Part shown: positions 37,401-49,074 of the stretch, one piece after another | Position numbering within the stretch: position 1 is the first letter of the stretch | How the letters are laid out: every line of letters starts with the position of its first letter | Program-made: the position numbers and the translations under genes | The notes under the pieces: model-generated | Database searches by the model: none | Told to the model about the DNA's origin: nothing | What the model saw: the letters and a program-made list of their open reading frames with translations, nothing else | Origin: Capitulum mitella | Taxonomy: Eukaryota; Arthropoda; Thecostraca; Pollicipedomorpha; Pollicipedidae | DNA length: 64,000 nucleotides | Assembly: GCA_030062745.1 (NCBI GenBank) | Contig: CP099846.1 | Coordinates: 5,208,001-5,272,000 of the forward strand | Direction of reading: 5' to 3'

Positions 37401-40400
37401 GGGTATCGGCCCATGCTGAGAGGAGCCGTGCGGCCCAGTTCCAGAGACTGAGACGGCCGGGCCGGGGCCGCCGGTCGCGCTGGTGCCGCCGCCGCCGCCT
37501 CGGTCGACCCGTGAGTCCTCTCCCGTTCTCTCCTGCTCTCTCCGAAGCCGCCGTGCCGCGCTCCCCGGCCTGCTGCCGGCCAGGCTCGGCTGGCCTGGCA
37601 TTCTGTCCCCGCCGTCCCACCGTCCCGCCGCCCCACCGCCCGCGGCCGCCTTTCCTCGCTCTGGAACGATCGAACCCTGGCGGCGTTTACTCAAGGCCCC
37701 GACTTCCGACAATCTGGCGCTTGTCTTGTTCCTTCTGGGAAGCTAGGAAGTTTGCTACCTTGCCAGTCCGGTTTCCGGTCGTCGATTATGGCCTGCCCGT
37801 GCTCCAGTCGTTAGGGCCTTCCCACGTATGGTAAATCTGTGTCGGGCGCGACAAGATGATGACATCTGAGCACCCTAAAGCCCGTCGTCCTGCCTGACGC
37901 TCACCGGTGCCGATCCCGTAACTAATCCAGCTGAGTGCCCTGAGCCTAATCGTAACACCGACCGGGCGCCGGGCGCGTGCGACCGCTCTGAGCGTGCTGC
38001 GTGTCGTGAGGCCCCGTCTGGCGGCCGTCTGTGTCTGTTGCGCCGTCTCGGGCCGCGCCCGCCGGCTGCCGTTGGCGGCGTGGGCCGGCGCTGGTCTGAC
38101 CGGACCCCGTGCCGGCGGCGCGGTCCGCAGCAGGACATGGACATCTCGTCGGGCGACAGCACGCCGACCGAGGAGGCGGCCTGCGGCGGCGGCCTCTCGG
38201 AGGCGGCGGCGCCGCGCCTGGCCAGCCTGACGGCCGTCAGCCTGGCGGCGGCGCTGCCGCGGCTGGTGGACGCTGCGCCGGACGGCGACACGCCGCGGGA
38301 CGAGGACCGCGGCCCGCCGACGCCCACCCTCTCCGAGCCGATGGACACGCCCGACCGGCGGGTCGATCGTGAGTTCCCGGTGTGCCGGCCACCGCCGCCG
38401 CCGCCGCCTTCGTCGCCGTCATGCGGGCGCTCATTAGGGCCCGGCTAACATTGGAACTATGGGAAACCGGCCGTGAGGGCGATTAGCCTCCTGCGGGTAT
38501 GGAACGCGCGGGCTGTAGTTTCAGCCGGCAGTCGGGGCTGTTGTCGCCCCGATTTCCTATGCTTGCGTAAATCCAGATTCCCTGATGCCAGCCTTTTTCT
38601 GTTTTCATGTGAAGGTTGTAACGACGTGAAGTGAGTTAGTTCTGGTGTCTTAACAATTAAGCTATGTATGTTTTATGTTATGTCCCTTGTGCCCATTGTC
38701 CATAGCAGGTACAAGATACTTCTTGATGCGATTTTCCCGGTTAGAAAAGAACACGTGTCGTTTAGTTGTTTGAAAGTATTCAGAGAAATGTCCAGTGGGT
38801 GTTCAGTCCAAGATCCCGACGAAGATTACCGAGTCCCGAACGTTCGCAGACGTGACTTCCAGTTGCATATATCCCCACTGGGACGTCGCGGTACTGCAGT
38901 AACGAAAGCTGAGGGCTGGTGATCGGTCTGTCTAGTCCTGTGATGGCACTTCTCTGAGGCCGGTAGTTTGTGTATGGCGTGCACTGCTGGTGTGATCCGG
39001 TAAGGGCAATCACTTTTTTGGACCCTAAATCCCTGTTGATCTGGTTAGGGGCGACCGAGCGGTGGTGCTGACGGCACGTCAGATGGCGTGCACCATGTCA
39101 GGGACGATAGTTGGGTGGGCAGATCATGGGGCTCCAGCGCCGTCCAAGCCAGAATGCTGGCATCACCTTTGAACAAATGATCTTGAAAGCTATGGTTGTC
39201 TTAATGTATTGGTGTGCCCTGGCGGTGGTTGCAGTTGAGAAAACGGACAAAATTTGGTGTATGCAATCGCATCGTATCATGGAACGCAACGCATCGTATA
39301 TGCAACGATTTTCGCATTAACACGAAAACGTTTGAGTCGTGAAATCCTGACGTCATCGCAGACGAACAGCTGCGGTATTATCTTCTGCGCAACGGTAAAT
39401 CTCTTTTTGTAGCTTGTTCCTGTGGTATGCTTCCGAACTGACAAACACGCTACGTACACTTGACTTGCATGGCGCTGTTGAAACGACCTTTGATACGATG
39501 CCCATTTTGAGCCAGGTGCGTGTGTCAGCGTTAGCCGGTGATCAGCTGGTCTCCCGTCTGATGAGTTCCAGCTCCTGTCGGCCCGGAGCGCTGGTCGACG
39601 CTAGTGGAAGCTCGGTGGCCGGGGCGGCCGTGTTGTGACTCCGGCCGTGTTTCAGCCGTGGTGAGCCCGTGCAGCAGCATCAGCAGCCTCCAGCAGACGA
39701 GTCTAGCCGCGCTCCGGCCGGCAGTGCCCCAGCTCACGCTGTCACACGCCCAGTACTACAACGAACACCTCATCCAGCACGTCGTCCAGTGGCCGGCCAC
39801 GCTGATGGAGAAACAGGTGGGCGCCGACGCTGCGGCGGGGGGCCGGCTGGCGGACCGGGGGGACCGCCACCCAAGTTTTTTCCGTGTTCTTGTCATCAGG
39901 CCACACCCTCTTATTATTTGTCAGGTATGGTAACACTGGGATACGTTATGTGTTCACTTCTGTGTGTGGAGCGGTCACAGTTACACGTGCTCGCGCTCCC
40001 GGCGCCGTGAGTTCTATGGTGACTTGACCGGCTCGGCTTGTTGGCGGCAGGCGAACCGGACCAGCGAGGAGGCCTGCCACGTGGCCAGCCTGCTCATGAC
40101 CAAGGCTGCCACTGACCTGAAGATGGCCCGCTCTCTGGTGCGGCTGGCCGAGATCCAGGCCACTCTACAGGAACAAAGGTGGGTCACAGACCAGGCGGCG
40201 GTCGACACCTGGCCTGGATAAACCGGTCCCGCGCCCGTCGTCATCATTGCGGGACGTCTGACTCGGGTAAAACCGTCCTGACGCCTTCTTCGACTGTAGC
40301 CGACCCAGCCCGAGCCGACCCAACGACCAACCCTGAGTTGAGCCGACCTGATCGGAGAGAACTCCGTGGCCGACCCGACCTGGCCTCTTGACGGGACTGG

Positions 40401-40976
40401 GCCTGGTTGTATTCATTGCACCACGCGGCCCTGGTCATCTGAACCACACACCTGTCCGACCCGGCCTCACGTTGTGTGGGAGTTGACGTCACCGCGCAAC
40501 GTTGTGACGAAAAACCATGGTTAATGGGAGCAGTTTTTGAGCACAACTTCCCGTTCCTCGTTCATGTCAACTCACCCTGCGTGGGGGATGACTTCGGGTA
40601 GAAGTCTCCACCAGTCATGATCGCCGCGATTGAGTGCATATTCATCAATTCAGGAAGCTCAGACGATAGTGCACAGCGTCCAGACGCTGTAGAGCTGTTT
40701 AGTATCTACACGCGGACTGAGCAGCCCGCTTAGCCTGAACTGACGGGTGAGCGTTAGATTGCTGTGAGGTCGGCCCCGTATACTGCACGGTGCAACGGCC
40801 GCGAATGTGAGGGTCTCAGTGTTGAGCTGAGTGCTGGTCGGCTTGCCAGTGAACGGCCGCCATCTGCTCTGTCTGACGCCGCCGCGGGGCTCTGTTGCAG
40901 AATTCTCTTCCTGCGGCAGCAGATTCACGAGCTGGACGAGCTCAAGTCGCAGAACTCGTTCATGTCCGACACCTAG
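25418..40976 (+). CDS. WAC: WAC, WW-domain adaptor with coiled coil, complete, 9 exons
   Basis: Exons: 25,418-25,458; 32,267-32,463; 32,595-32,743; 34,409-34,670; 36,302-36,438; 38,131-38,368; 39,656-39,816; 40,051-40,178; 40,901-40,976. All phases agree, giving 462 aa (human WAC 647). Exon 1 reads [14 protein letters not shown], close to the conserved WAC N-terminus. Exon 3 encodes an Arg-Asp dipeptide run. Exon 4 holds the WW domain (residues 142-170, W142, YYY 153-155, W164, P167) and an Ala-rich tract. Exon 7 has [18 protein letters not shown]. Exons 8-9 form the C-terminal coiled coil with [18 protein letters not shown] and [23 protein letters not shown] recruits the RNF20/40 ligase for H2B ubiquitination at transcribed chromatin. 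The central Ser/Thr/Pro- and Gln-rich part of vertebrate WAC is short or missing. Confidence 0.95.
29868..30020 (+). repeat. dispersed repeat R1, copy b (truncated)
   Basis: Matches the first third of the R1 copy at 9,233: GGAAACCTGGTTTTTCTTCC, then CTTTTGGGGTATAAAATG, and GCAGGGGTGGATCCAGTGG, where it stops. Confidence 0.7.
30670..31085 (+). repeat. dispersed repeat R1, copy c
   Basis: Near full-length match to 9,233-9,680, including GGCAGATCCAGCAGCTCCA, the G run, and the end GGTGCTCCTTGACACCAG. A weaker, partial relative is at about 36,490-36,790 in WAC intron 5. Confidence 0.7.
31907..32266 (+). repeat. WAC: degenerate tandem array of about 51 bp ending at the WAC exon 2 acceptor
   Basis: About seven diverged units share the order CAG-TTACAGTG, CTAAGTCTGTG, GTTGAAGTG, CTGACCCATTTTTCTC. 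The last unit carries the true splice acceptor and the first bases of exon 2 (TTACAGTGCTAAGTCTG). The unit at 31,959 repeats CAGTTACAGTG exactly. Confidence 0.6.
32616..32702 (+). repeat. WAC: coding RD-repeat microsatellite in WAC exon 3
   Basis: Hexamer-like CGGGAC/CGCGAC units encode alternating Arg-Asp/Glu, an RD motif frequent in splicing and RNA-binding factors. Likely variable in length. Confidence 0.85.
32744..34408 (+). other. WAC: WAC intron 3
   Basis: Donor GAG|GTGAGC, acceptor GTCCCAG. No element recognised. A 174-codon open frame within (33,353-33,877) lacks any recognisable domain. Confidence 0.7.
35262..36301 (+). repeat. WAC: 28-bp minisatellite, about 37 units, each carrying a copy of the exon 5 splice acceptor
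   Basis: Units of 28 bases run uninterrupted up to WAC exon 5. The typical unit is GTGCAGGTTGTGATCGGG followed by a TCGGTGTGTG-type filler. Two unit types (GTTGTGATCGGGCC and GTTATGATGGGG) often alternate, giving a 56-base higher-order pattern. The final unit supplies the real acceptor, TTGCAG|GTTATGATAGGG. Most units keep CAG|GTT; several have CTG|GTT and have lost the AG. Confidence 0.93.
36439..38130 (+). other. WAC: WAC intron 5
   Basis: Donor CAG|GTGAGC; acceptor CCGCAGCAG, a NAGNAG tandem acceptor. Left part resembles R1 weakly (36,490-36,790). 37,440-37,680 is GC-rich and open in many frames on both strands, without recognisable protein. Confidence 0.7.
38369..39655 (+). other. WAC: WAC intron 6
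   Basis: Donor GATC|GTGAGT, acceptor GTTTCAG. I searched by eye for the conserved central WAC segments missing from the protein and found no exon-like match here. Confidence 0.6.
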
Positions 40977-41455
40977 CGGCGGCGGCGGCGGCGCCGCCCG
41001 CTCAACCTTGTGATAGCCGCAGCCTCACATTCCACAGACCGCTAGAGAGGAGCCCTCCCCCACTCTCTCAGGGGCGACCAGCCGCATGCGTTTTTAGCTT
41101 TTATCTGGTCTTCGACGCTGTGTCTTAGTTCAGTTCACGCTGGCGTTCCTGATTGTTGTGTGTCGACCCGCGGGGCTCCCGCCGGCTCCCCGACCCGATG
41201 GATGTCACCGGCGGCGACTGGCTCCCCCGCCGGCCGGCGCCCGGCCCGCCGCCGGCCCGGCCGGCCGGCCCCGCCCCGCCCTATCGCTATTTATTGGGGA
41301 CTGCGCCACGCGCGCGGGCGGCCGCGCCTCGCTGTAATGTTTGTACAGACGTGTGCGTGTCCTGATCCGGTACACTGTGTAATGTACGGCATGGTTGCGG
41401 TCAATTCCACGGAGAAACGGATAATGAATAAAAGAATATGTGAAACGTTCGCCCT
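40977..41455 (+). other. WAC: WAC 3' UTR
   Basis: GC-rich, with runs of CCGG/GCCGGC around 41,200-41,290, ending shortly after the AATAAA at 41,427. Confidence 0.7.
41427..41432 (+). terminator. WAC: WAC polyadenylation signal
   Basis: AATAAA about 450 bases after the stop codon, followed by a G/T-rich stretch (GTTTGTTTTTCGGTGG) starting about 30 bases downstream. Confidence 0.75.
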
Positions 41456-42800
41456 CTGAGTTTGTTTTTCGGTGGTCAGGGGTGTCGATCCGATTTGGAC
41501 GTCGTGAAGGAAGCGGTGTCTTGAAGATGGGAGCCTAGGTCAGCTGCCAGCGATCTGACACGGTACGGCCGCCACGGCCTACACATGTGAACGCTCAGAC
41601 GATGCAAATACGTCACAAATGGAAAGGCCCTACTCATCGAGCGCTAATCCGCTGATGTGAGGTCGACATTTAGTCCACTCGGGCATGTGGATCACGCTGT
41701 TCGATTGAATGCTGTGCACAGCTGTATCTCCCCACGCTCACACGGCTGCGTTTGGAAAATAACCTGGCCACAGATCGGCTTACCTCAATGCCGCGAAATG
41801 CCAAGGAGCAAGACCGCTTCGGGTAGAAGTGGACGGGAAAAACTGCTGCCAAGCGCAATTTAGAAGCAAGGGGTAACCTTTTCAGTCAAGTAAATCAGTT
41901 CGAAGAGGCCCAACGCTTGGCCCTTACTTTATAAGTGGAACGGTCGTTTCTTGGCAAAGGCGCATGAATTCTGAAAGTCGATTGTGGCGTGCCGCCATTT
42001 GCTTTGGAAAGAGGTTCCAAAGCCGAATGGAGATGATTTTGCGGCCCGTGACGGGAGGCAGTTCCCCAGGCGGCCAACACGAGGGCCGCCTGACACTCGG
42101 ACATTGTTCAGCACTCACCTTGACCTTACCTTGTTCCTGAACTGCGTTTCCCTCCCTGATATTGCACTACAGGGCTGCCATGCGTTTCCAGCATATTCGC
42201 TTATTTTTTCCCCATTGCCGCGAAACAAATGGAAGCATGATGGAATATCTACTTCGCATAAGTAAGCAATACAACTGAATCTTCTCATTAAGATCTCTGC
42301 TTTCAGTACGCACGTCCAGCAGACTGAGGAAACACCTGTCTGGATGTGTGCACATCAACGCGCCTACGTGTCAGACGGAAGGCTCGACACCTTTTCGGAC
42401 GCTTTTCGCAGTCCTCAAGACAGGAAAACTGGTATAAACTGCAACAGTTTTGCTGTCGAAGGCACTACCACTGCGGACAAGGTCTGAACTGTCGTACTGA
42501 CAGAAGCAGAACTCATGCAACGTAAGGTATATTTCAAACATGCCCTCGACACGGCATGCAGTTCATTTCAGCGCACGCCTACGAGGGGCATATGCACGAT
42601 CCTAGTTTCCGTAAGAATTTACGGTCAGGCGAACTGATCAAGTCAAAGCAGTATTTAAAAGTGCCAGGAAAACAGATGAGGTCCGTTTTTAGAAGTCCTC
42701 GCTCTTTTTGGTCACTTTAAGAGACGCCGTCCCGCTTCATCCGATGCCGCATCTCGCCTCGGCTCAGCGGCAGCGCGCTGCTGGCCAGCGCACGGGGGCC
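41456..42800. other. intergenic between convergent WAC and TXNL1
   Basis: No gene or repeat recognised; the TXNL1 3' UTR may enter from the right. No AATAAA on the minus strand was identified with confidence. Confidence 0.4.
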
Positions 42801-42859
42801 TGCTGGGACCGCGACAGCGGGACCAAGACCGCCGGACCCCGGTCCGGACCACAACAGTG

Positions 42860-43240
42860 GGCTTCGACCACGGGCCACGACAACGGGACCGCGACAGCGG
42901 GACCGCGGCCGCCGGGTTCCGGTCCGGATCACAACAGCGGACCAACACCCTGGACCACAACTACGGACCACGACAGCGGGACTACGACCGTCGGGCCCCG
43001 GTCCGGACCACAACGGTGGACCACCACCCCGGACCACGACCACGGACCACGACAGCGGGACTACAACTGTCGGGTCCCGGTCCGGACCACAACGGTGGAC
43101 CACCACCCCGGACCACGACCACGGACCACGGCAGCAGGACCACAACCGTCGGGTCCCAGTCCGGACCACAACGGTGGACCACCACCCCGGACCACGACCA
43201 CGGACCACGGCAGCAGGACCACAACCGTCGGGTCCCGGCC
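42860..43240. repeat. 79-bp minisatellite downstream of TXNL1
   Basis: Units starting CCGGACCACAACGGTGGACC recur at 43,003, 43,082 and 43,161, a 79-base period; more diverged units extend to the left. Sub-repeats of GGACCACGAC occur inside. The unit has no stop in any frame, which explains the long open frames on both strands. It lies about 200 bases beyond the TXNL1 stop, so it is probably in the TXNL1 3' UTR. Confidence 0.9.
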
Positions 43241-43446
43241 CTGCCCGGAGCGACACGACCGCTGGGCACAGCCGGCTCGGCGCGCGTCTGACCGCCGCTC
43301 GGACGACAAACGCGGCGCCCTCGCCGGCGCCACTGGCAGCGTTTCCCCGTCAGGAGCTCGGCATTGCTCGCACAGCGCGCCGCGACCGGGCTCGCCGCCG
43401 CCTCGAATCGACATCGTCCGGCGTTCGACTTAGGTCCGGCCGGTCG

Positions 43447-45451
43447 CTAGTGGGTCTTGCCGGCCTTGCCGGTTACCCGCTTGAAGTCCTGCATGTTGGT
43501 GGTGCCGATGATGCTGCCCAGCACGGCGATGTGGTCCAGGCGCGTGGTTTCGGCGCCACTCTGGTTGTCGCGGATGAACAACTGCAGGTTGGTCACGTTC
43601 TGGAACTTGACGAACCGCAGCGGCACGATGCCGTCGGCCAGGTCCTCCTTGGTCAGCTCGAGCTCCTGCACGGCCGTCATCGACTCGGCCTTGTCGAAGT
43701 CGAGCGTGTTGGGCTGGTTGATGAAGAGCTTGACGGAGCGCGGCCCGTTCTCGGCCGGCGCCCGCAGCCGCAGCGAGTGGATCTTCACCGCCTGCGTGAA
43801 CGCCAGCGACAGGATGAGCTGCTCGTCGCAGTCAGACTCGAGGTAGCCGTTGCCGGCCTTCAGGGCGCCGGCGAACGGGTGATCGTCCGACTCGTTCAGG
43901 CATTCGCAGCTCGACTGCTGGATGTACGAGGCCAGGTCGATGTGGCCGGCCACGCCGCAGTCCTCGGCCGCGTCGTCGCCGTCGCCGCTGCCGTAGTGCT
44001 GTTTGATCTTGTCCTCCAGCGTGCGCTGGTCCGCGCCCTGCGTACCGAGGTCACGGGTCAGGCGGGTAGACTGGGCCGTTGGCTCTGCCCACACCGGCAT
44101 CTCAACAGCTGTCTCCATACTACAGATATGAAGAGCCGACTGGGCGTACAAAACACCTACGCACAATACCTGTCCATGACATGATTCGATAGAGGGAAAT
44201 TTTCACACCAACCGACAGCACGTTAAACTTCCGCAACAAAACCAGCCGATCCCTGACATTGCGCGATCCGATGTGGGGGCTGCAGTCAATGCAACAAACT
44301 GCTTAGCATAAGGCCGTTTGTTTGACGTCACCCCAGCGAACCATTTGAAACAACCGTATCAAATAAAAAAACACTTGGCAAAAAGGAACATACCCAGTGC
44401 ATTAATAGTGCAACAACAGGAGCAAGCCGCGTGCAAAAAGGAACAAAACCAGTGCTATATGACGTAAGGATACACTAAAATACGTCAGGGAACTTGGCTG
44501 ATTGCTTCTGTCATCGAGAGCGAAATTTTCAGTGTTGCACAAGTAAAACATATCCAAGTGACAATGGCAGTCACAAAGGAGATGCTTAAGATATCTAATC
44601 TGGATAATGTAACATTCAGTAAACGACAATTTTGCTGTAAGAGCATAAATCTCCTAGTCGCTGGGAAATCCGTCTTTTACATCCTGCCAAAACAGAATAA
44701 GTGATCTGCCACGGTGATGGCGATGTGCTGGGTGGCCAGACATACCTGCATGCTGTCAAGCTTGTTCTTGCCGCGATAGAAGATGAAGGTGGGCATTGCT
44801 CGCACACCCTGTGACGCTGCCGTATCGGGACACTCATCCACGTCAATCTTCAGGAACAAGGCCTGTAGGCAAAACATAACCACCAGTCAGACCGTGAAAA
44901 CGAGACCGGCATTACTACGCCGGCAACTTTGCGAAAATGCAGACAAAACGCCGTCATGGAAAGTGTAATCGAGCACTTTCCAACCATACCCAGAACAGCA
45001 AGATACGACACCGTTGAAACCAAAGTAGATCTTAATAGTAAGTAGTAAAAGTAAAAGTAGTAAAAGTAGATAACCGAACAAATCAACAGAAGCAGCTTGC
45101 TGATACTTTGTTTCCAGAGCCTCAGTACAGCATCCTTGTTCCGGAACAAGCATACACATACCGGCGACTTTAGGCCCATTACAAGCATTACCAGTACGAA
45201 ACACCCACAACTGCACGCCTCCAACAATGCTGAAACTGCGATAAACCATATCACTGGCCAGGAAGCCGGGGCCACCACACGAGCCGCACCTTGGGGTACC
45301 GTTTGGCGTACTCCATGAAGACGGGCGCGATGCGCTGGCAGGGTCCGCACCAGGTGGCGGTGAAGTCGGCCACCACCAGCCGGTTGCCGGCGCCGGCCAG
45401 CTCGGCCGACAGCTGGCCGTCCTCCGACAATACCTTCAGATTGTTTGCCAT
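43447..45451 (-). CDS. TXNL1: thioredoxin-like protein 1 (Trx + PITH domains), complete, 3 coding exons
   Basis: Exons (minus) 45,451-45,290, 44,862-44,746 and 44,037-43,447, all phase 0, give 289 aa, equal to human TXNL1. Residues 1-107 form a thioredoxin fold with active site WCGPC (C35, C38) and the cis-Pro loop AMPTF (P78). Residues about 115-285 are the PITH domain, with [44 protein letters not shown] and [14 protein letters not shown]1 is a cytosolic and nuclear oxidoreductase that docks on the 26S proteasome lid through PITH. Unlike the vertebrate protein, the N-terminus keeps the canonical ATWCGPC context. An acceptor-like TTTTCAG lies about 20 bases before the ATG, so a noncoding upstream exon is likely. 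Confidence 0.96.
44038..44745 (-). other. TXNL1: TXNL1 intron 2
   Basis: Donor CAG|GTATGT, acceptor ACGCAG. No element or RNA recognised. Confidence 0.8.
44863..45289 (-). other. TXNL1: TXNL1 intron 1 (coding)
   Basis: Donor AAG|GTGCGG, acceptor CCTACAG. Short AGTA-rich low-complexity stretch at about 45,040-45,070. Confidence 0.8.
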
Positions 45452-47459
45452 GCCGGCCGCTCTGCTGCCTCCTGAAAACGGCAGACGCCCGGTGACAGGC
45501 AGCCGTAACCACGGACAGACGCAGAGTCCGCACGGAGCTAGTTTAAATGAGGCGCGTCGTGTAGATGGCGCGTTAATTTTTTTCATTTTCCGTTTTTATC
45601 TTAACTGCAAGCAGTATATGGGTCAATGCACTGAACCTTCCTCGCCCAAATCATGGCTGAAACTATGTACATAATGATAATTTGCAAAGAACTCCAGCTA
45701 TGAGACCGGAAAGAAATAATCGGAATTAAAAAGCCGACATAATTTCGTCCACCCATTTATACGGGCGTAATCTGCAATCATTGTCATGGTCCACTGTCAC
45801 ATTTGCAATACCAGAAAAGGACGGCACGAGGCACGTGGGACCTTCGCTGTCCTGCATCAGTCACTGAAGAAATGCACGCTTTTGTCCCCTCTTAACCATT
45901 CCGGGTTTTCAACCGAGACAACAAAAAAGCATGAAGGCGATATCTTCCACGACGTAGTGATGAAAGGATGGCCATTGCAATGCCCTTTGGTCTCTGTATT
46001 TCTCACACGAGACAGCTCATACAGAAGTTCGGTATCTGCCAATGCTTAGCCACCACCCACATGTAAACCTTTTCTGGTGTTCCACTCGACCAGCACAACG
46101 CCCTTCCTTCACGTGTTGGACCAAATACGACAGTTGTGATTGATGATACAGGCAGTTTTCGGGACCATCAACTGCTGCCAAATTTTACGTGAACATCGTT
46201 AGACCCGAGCCATTTCGAACGCTCTGTCAGTCGCCATACATCGAACTTCTTCTCAGTGTCCGTGAAGTAACATACCCACTGCCTGGTAGACAACAAGGTT
46301 TGGTTCTCATAGGGCAATGAAAACTCTATTCTGCATTAAACCGAAAGGGTCACCGAGACCATGGGGTGGCCGAGTCATGGCCTCGGCATACGGCAACAGG
46401 CGCCTAAGCACCATCTGGTTTTTATGGCAATATTTATCCATTTCTAGCTTGATGTGGTATGGAAGGTCAATATCTTCAAAAGATCTACTTATTCTGACAA
46501 CATTCCATGAATTTCAAAATATGGTCTAGGGAACTTTATGACTATTCAAGCAATGAGTGCAAACTTAAAGCCTTAAAAACAGCCTTGCCAGGTTTGCCTG
46601 GATCCTCTGAATTAAATAAACCACAATGCCTGATTTTCAGAGCTTCCTCTTCACAGACTGCATTGCTTGCTTGTGAAAGACGACATCAATCAGACTGGCA
46701 ACAGAACTTCATACTGTTACCCAGGGCATGGCCAAAAAGGGCCAAAGGAGCTATGCTGTCCCCTTGGGAGTTAAAATTTCACTTATTTACACTCAAAATG
46801 ACAATAAACAAAATTTTCAGGGTTCAAAAACAGGGTGGCCGACATACGAGCAGTTCTGAGTGGGTTAGGTTTGTCTTGGCCACTCCTTGGTGAAATCTAA
46901 GCCATGCCCCAGCTATTGTCAAAGTTGTTATCTTTTTACGTGTTTTTTTCTCTTGTCCATATTACCAAAAGCGACCCAAGGCCAGCCTAAGCAGTGATGC
47001 TAATTAAGGAATATTGGCACTTGACTATTCATATGATTTTTGTGCATAGTTTCAGAGGAAGGCCAAGAGAATGTCGGTTTTTTAGCATCTGCAATGCCAT
47101 GCTTGCTAGATGAATATCTTCCACATATAAAAACTTGCAATTGATGGGAGAATCACACCTGCTGACCTCTTTCTGAAAGGCAGCTGAATGATCCTAGCTG
47201 CTACCCATTAGAGTAAGCAATGCCCTTCATTTAATCATGTTATGAGCAATCAGAAATAAATAATTTTAACCAAACCTAACCCACTCTGTCCTCAGTGCCC
47301 TACACCCATAGAATACAACATCACATCTGAATCCATTTCACAGCCAAAAATTGACAACAATGTTCTGTAAAGCTTACTGCATTATTCAATCATGTCTGCC
47401 AGCCAGCTGGGAGGGGAATGGTAGAATCAAGACAGAAGCACCATAACAAGTACAGGGAC

Positions 47460-48545
47460 TGTGCTCTCAGTGGGTTTCAGTGGCCAGCAGTGTCCCCAGG
47501 GAACTGTTTTGGGACTCCTGCTGTTCTTGGTCTGTGTTAATGATTTGCCTGACCAACTGAAGACCTGCTCCATGATGTTTGCAGATGACACAAAAGTATA
47601 CAGAAGGGTTTTTGACCATTATGACTGAGCTCTGCAGAGAGACCTAAACAAGCTTGGCCTGTGATCTTAGAAATGGTGACTGCCCTTCAATGCACAGAAA
47701 TAAAAGGGTTTGCAACTAGGGCAGCAAAACCCAAAATTTAGGTACAAGATTACAGGAACAAAGCTTGGGAGGGTCTCAGGTGAACTGGGCCTGGGTATAT
47801 GGACTGATGAAAGTCTTCCATACCATGAACATGATACAAAAGCTGTTATGAAAGCTACCAGAACCTTGGGTCTTGTACCTGACATTTGCTTAACTGAATG
47901 GCAAGACACTGTCCATGTTGTTTAATGCATTTGTTTGTCCAAATCTAGAATATGAGAGCTGTGCTTGGAGACCTATGCTGTATTGGGACCAAGACGCCAT
48001 AGAGTGTGTTCAGAGACATGCCACTGAGCTGGTTGCAAGGATTTGACATCTTAGCTATGCAGGGACCTTGATTTTGTTGTTTATTAGTGTTCTTGGGCGG
48101 GCCGACTACTGAGGCCATTTTGCACCCCTAGAAGGGCACTTGAAAAACCTGCCAAGTTTGTATTACAGGAAACGTAGTGCCAAAACGATCTTAGTCAACC
48201 AGACAGCAACTCACATGCTAAATGCCATTCCAGAAGATTTTTCGAGGTGGATAGCTCTGGTCAAACTTGTGGTCATCCCCTGAAATTTCAGCAGCCTCAT
48301 GCTGGCATTCAGCTGAGACAAAACTCCTTTTGTGTCAGATTGGTGCCTATATGGAACAACCTACCTATTGCAGTTGTTCCATCCCCAAATGCAAATACAT
48401 TCAAGAAACCTTGACAAACACTGGCAAGAATGTCATTACTGCACTAGGCCACCAGACAAACATTATAAGTGTCAGATATTGGCTAATGAGCAGGCTTCCT
48501 CAGGTCTCCTGGACCTTCCATGCCTGTATCCTAACCTAACCTAAC
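47460..48545 (+). mobile_element. decayed CR1/L2-like LINE, RT and C-terminal part
   Basis: The plus strand reads CPQGTVLGLLLFLVCVNDLP, then MMFADDTKVYRRVF (the YADD-type catalytic motif as FADD), then LGIWTDESLPYHEH, and a C-terminal tail FKKPLDKHWQECHYCTRPPD in broken frames with several stops. It ends with a CCTAA short tandem tail at 48,530-48,545. The 5' half is absent. Confidence 0.85.
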
Positions 48546-49053
48546 TATGCCTGATGCATCATCTTTACTGTTTTGCACATATCTACAAAGCAATAGCATC
48601 ACAATTTTAGCTGGTATTATTATTATTACTGATTTGGGTGTGTAATCACAGTGAATTAACAGGAAACTAATTATTGCCCAACATGCCATTGCAAAAACCA
48701 TGCTTTGTGCCTTCCTCATCCAAATGACAGGATGGCTGCAGGCTAAGTATTACTTCCTTATCAGTTTTCTTTTTAACACTGACATGACATTTTATTGCAT
48801 ACAAACAATGGCTGGCCAAAATGTCCCTGAAAAGACCCGGATAGACAGACTGTAACAAAGCAAGATCATACTCTACATAGGCACTCTGATGAACATCAGC
48901 TGGGTGCCTCCAGGAGTAGTAATGATCAGGATTCTTCAGGTCCTTAACAGATGTTCCCTTCATAAGGCTTTTTCATCCCATTATGTATAAGAATGTACTA
49001 CAAGAAAGAAAATCTCCTTCCAACCTGTGCTCCTTTATGAGAAAATGCCAAGA

Positions 49054-49074
49054 ATATATATATATATATATATA
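49054..49074. repeat. (TA)n microsatellite
   Basis: About ten TA units, directly at the left edge of the foldback structure. Confidence 0.95.

Noticed and set aside
42708..43433. 241-codon plus-strand ORF next to TXNL1
   Set aside because: It is made of the 79-base minisatellite, which is stop-free in all frames on both strands, and matches no domain.
48530..48545. CCTAA repeats as an interstitial arthropod telomere
   Set aside because: Only three units and exactly at the 3' end of a LINE, where short tandem tails are usual.
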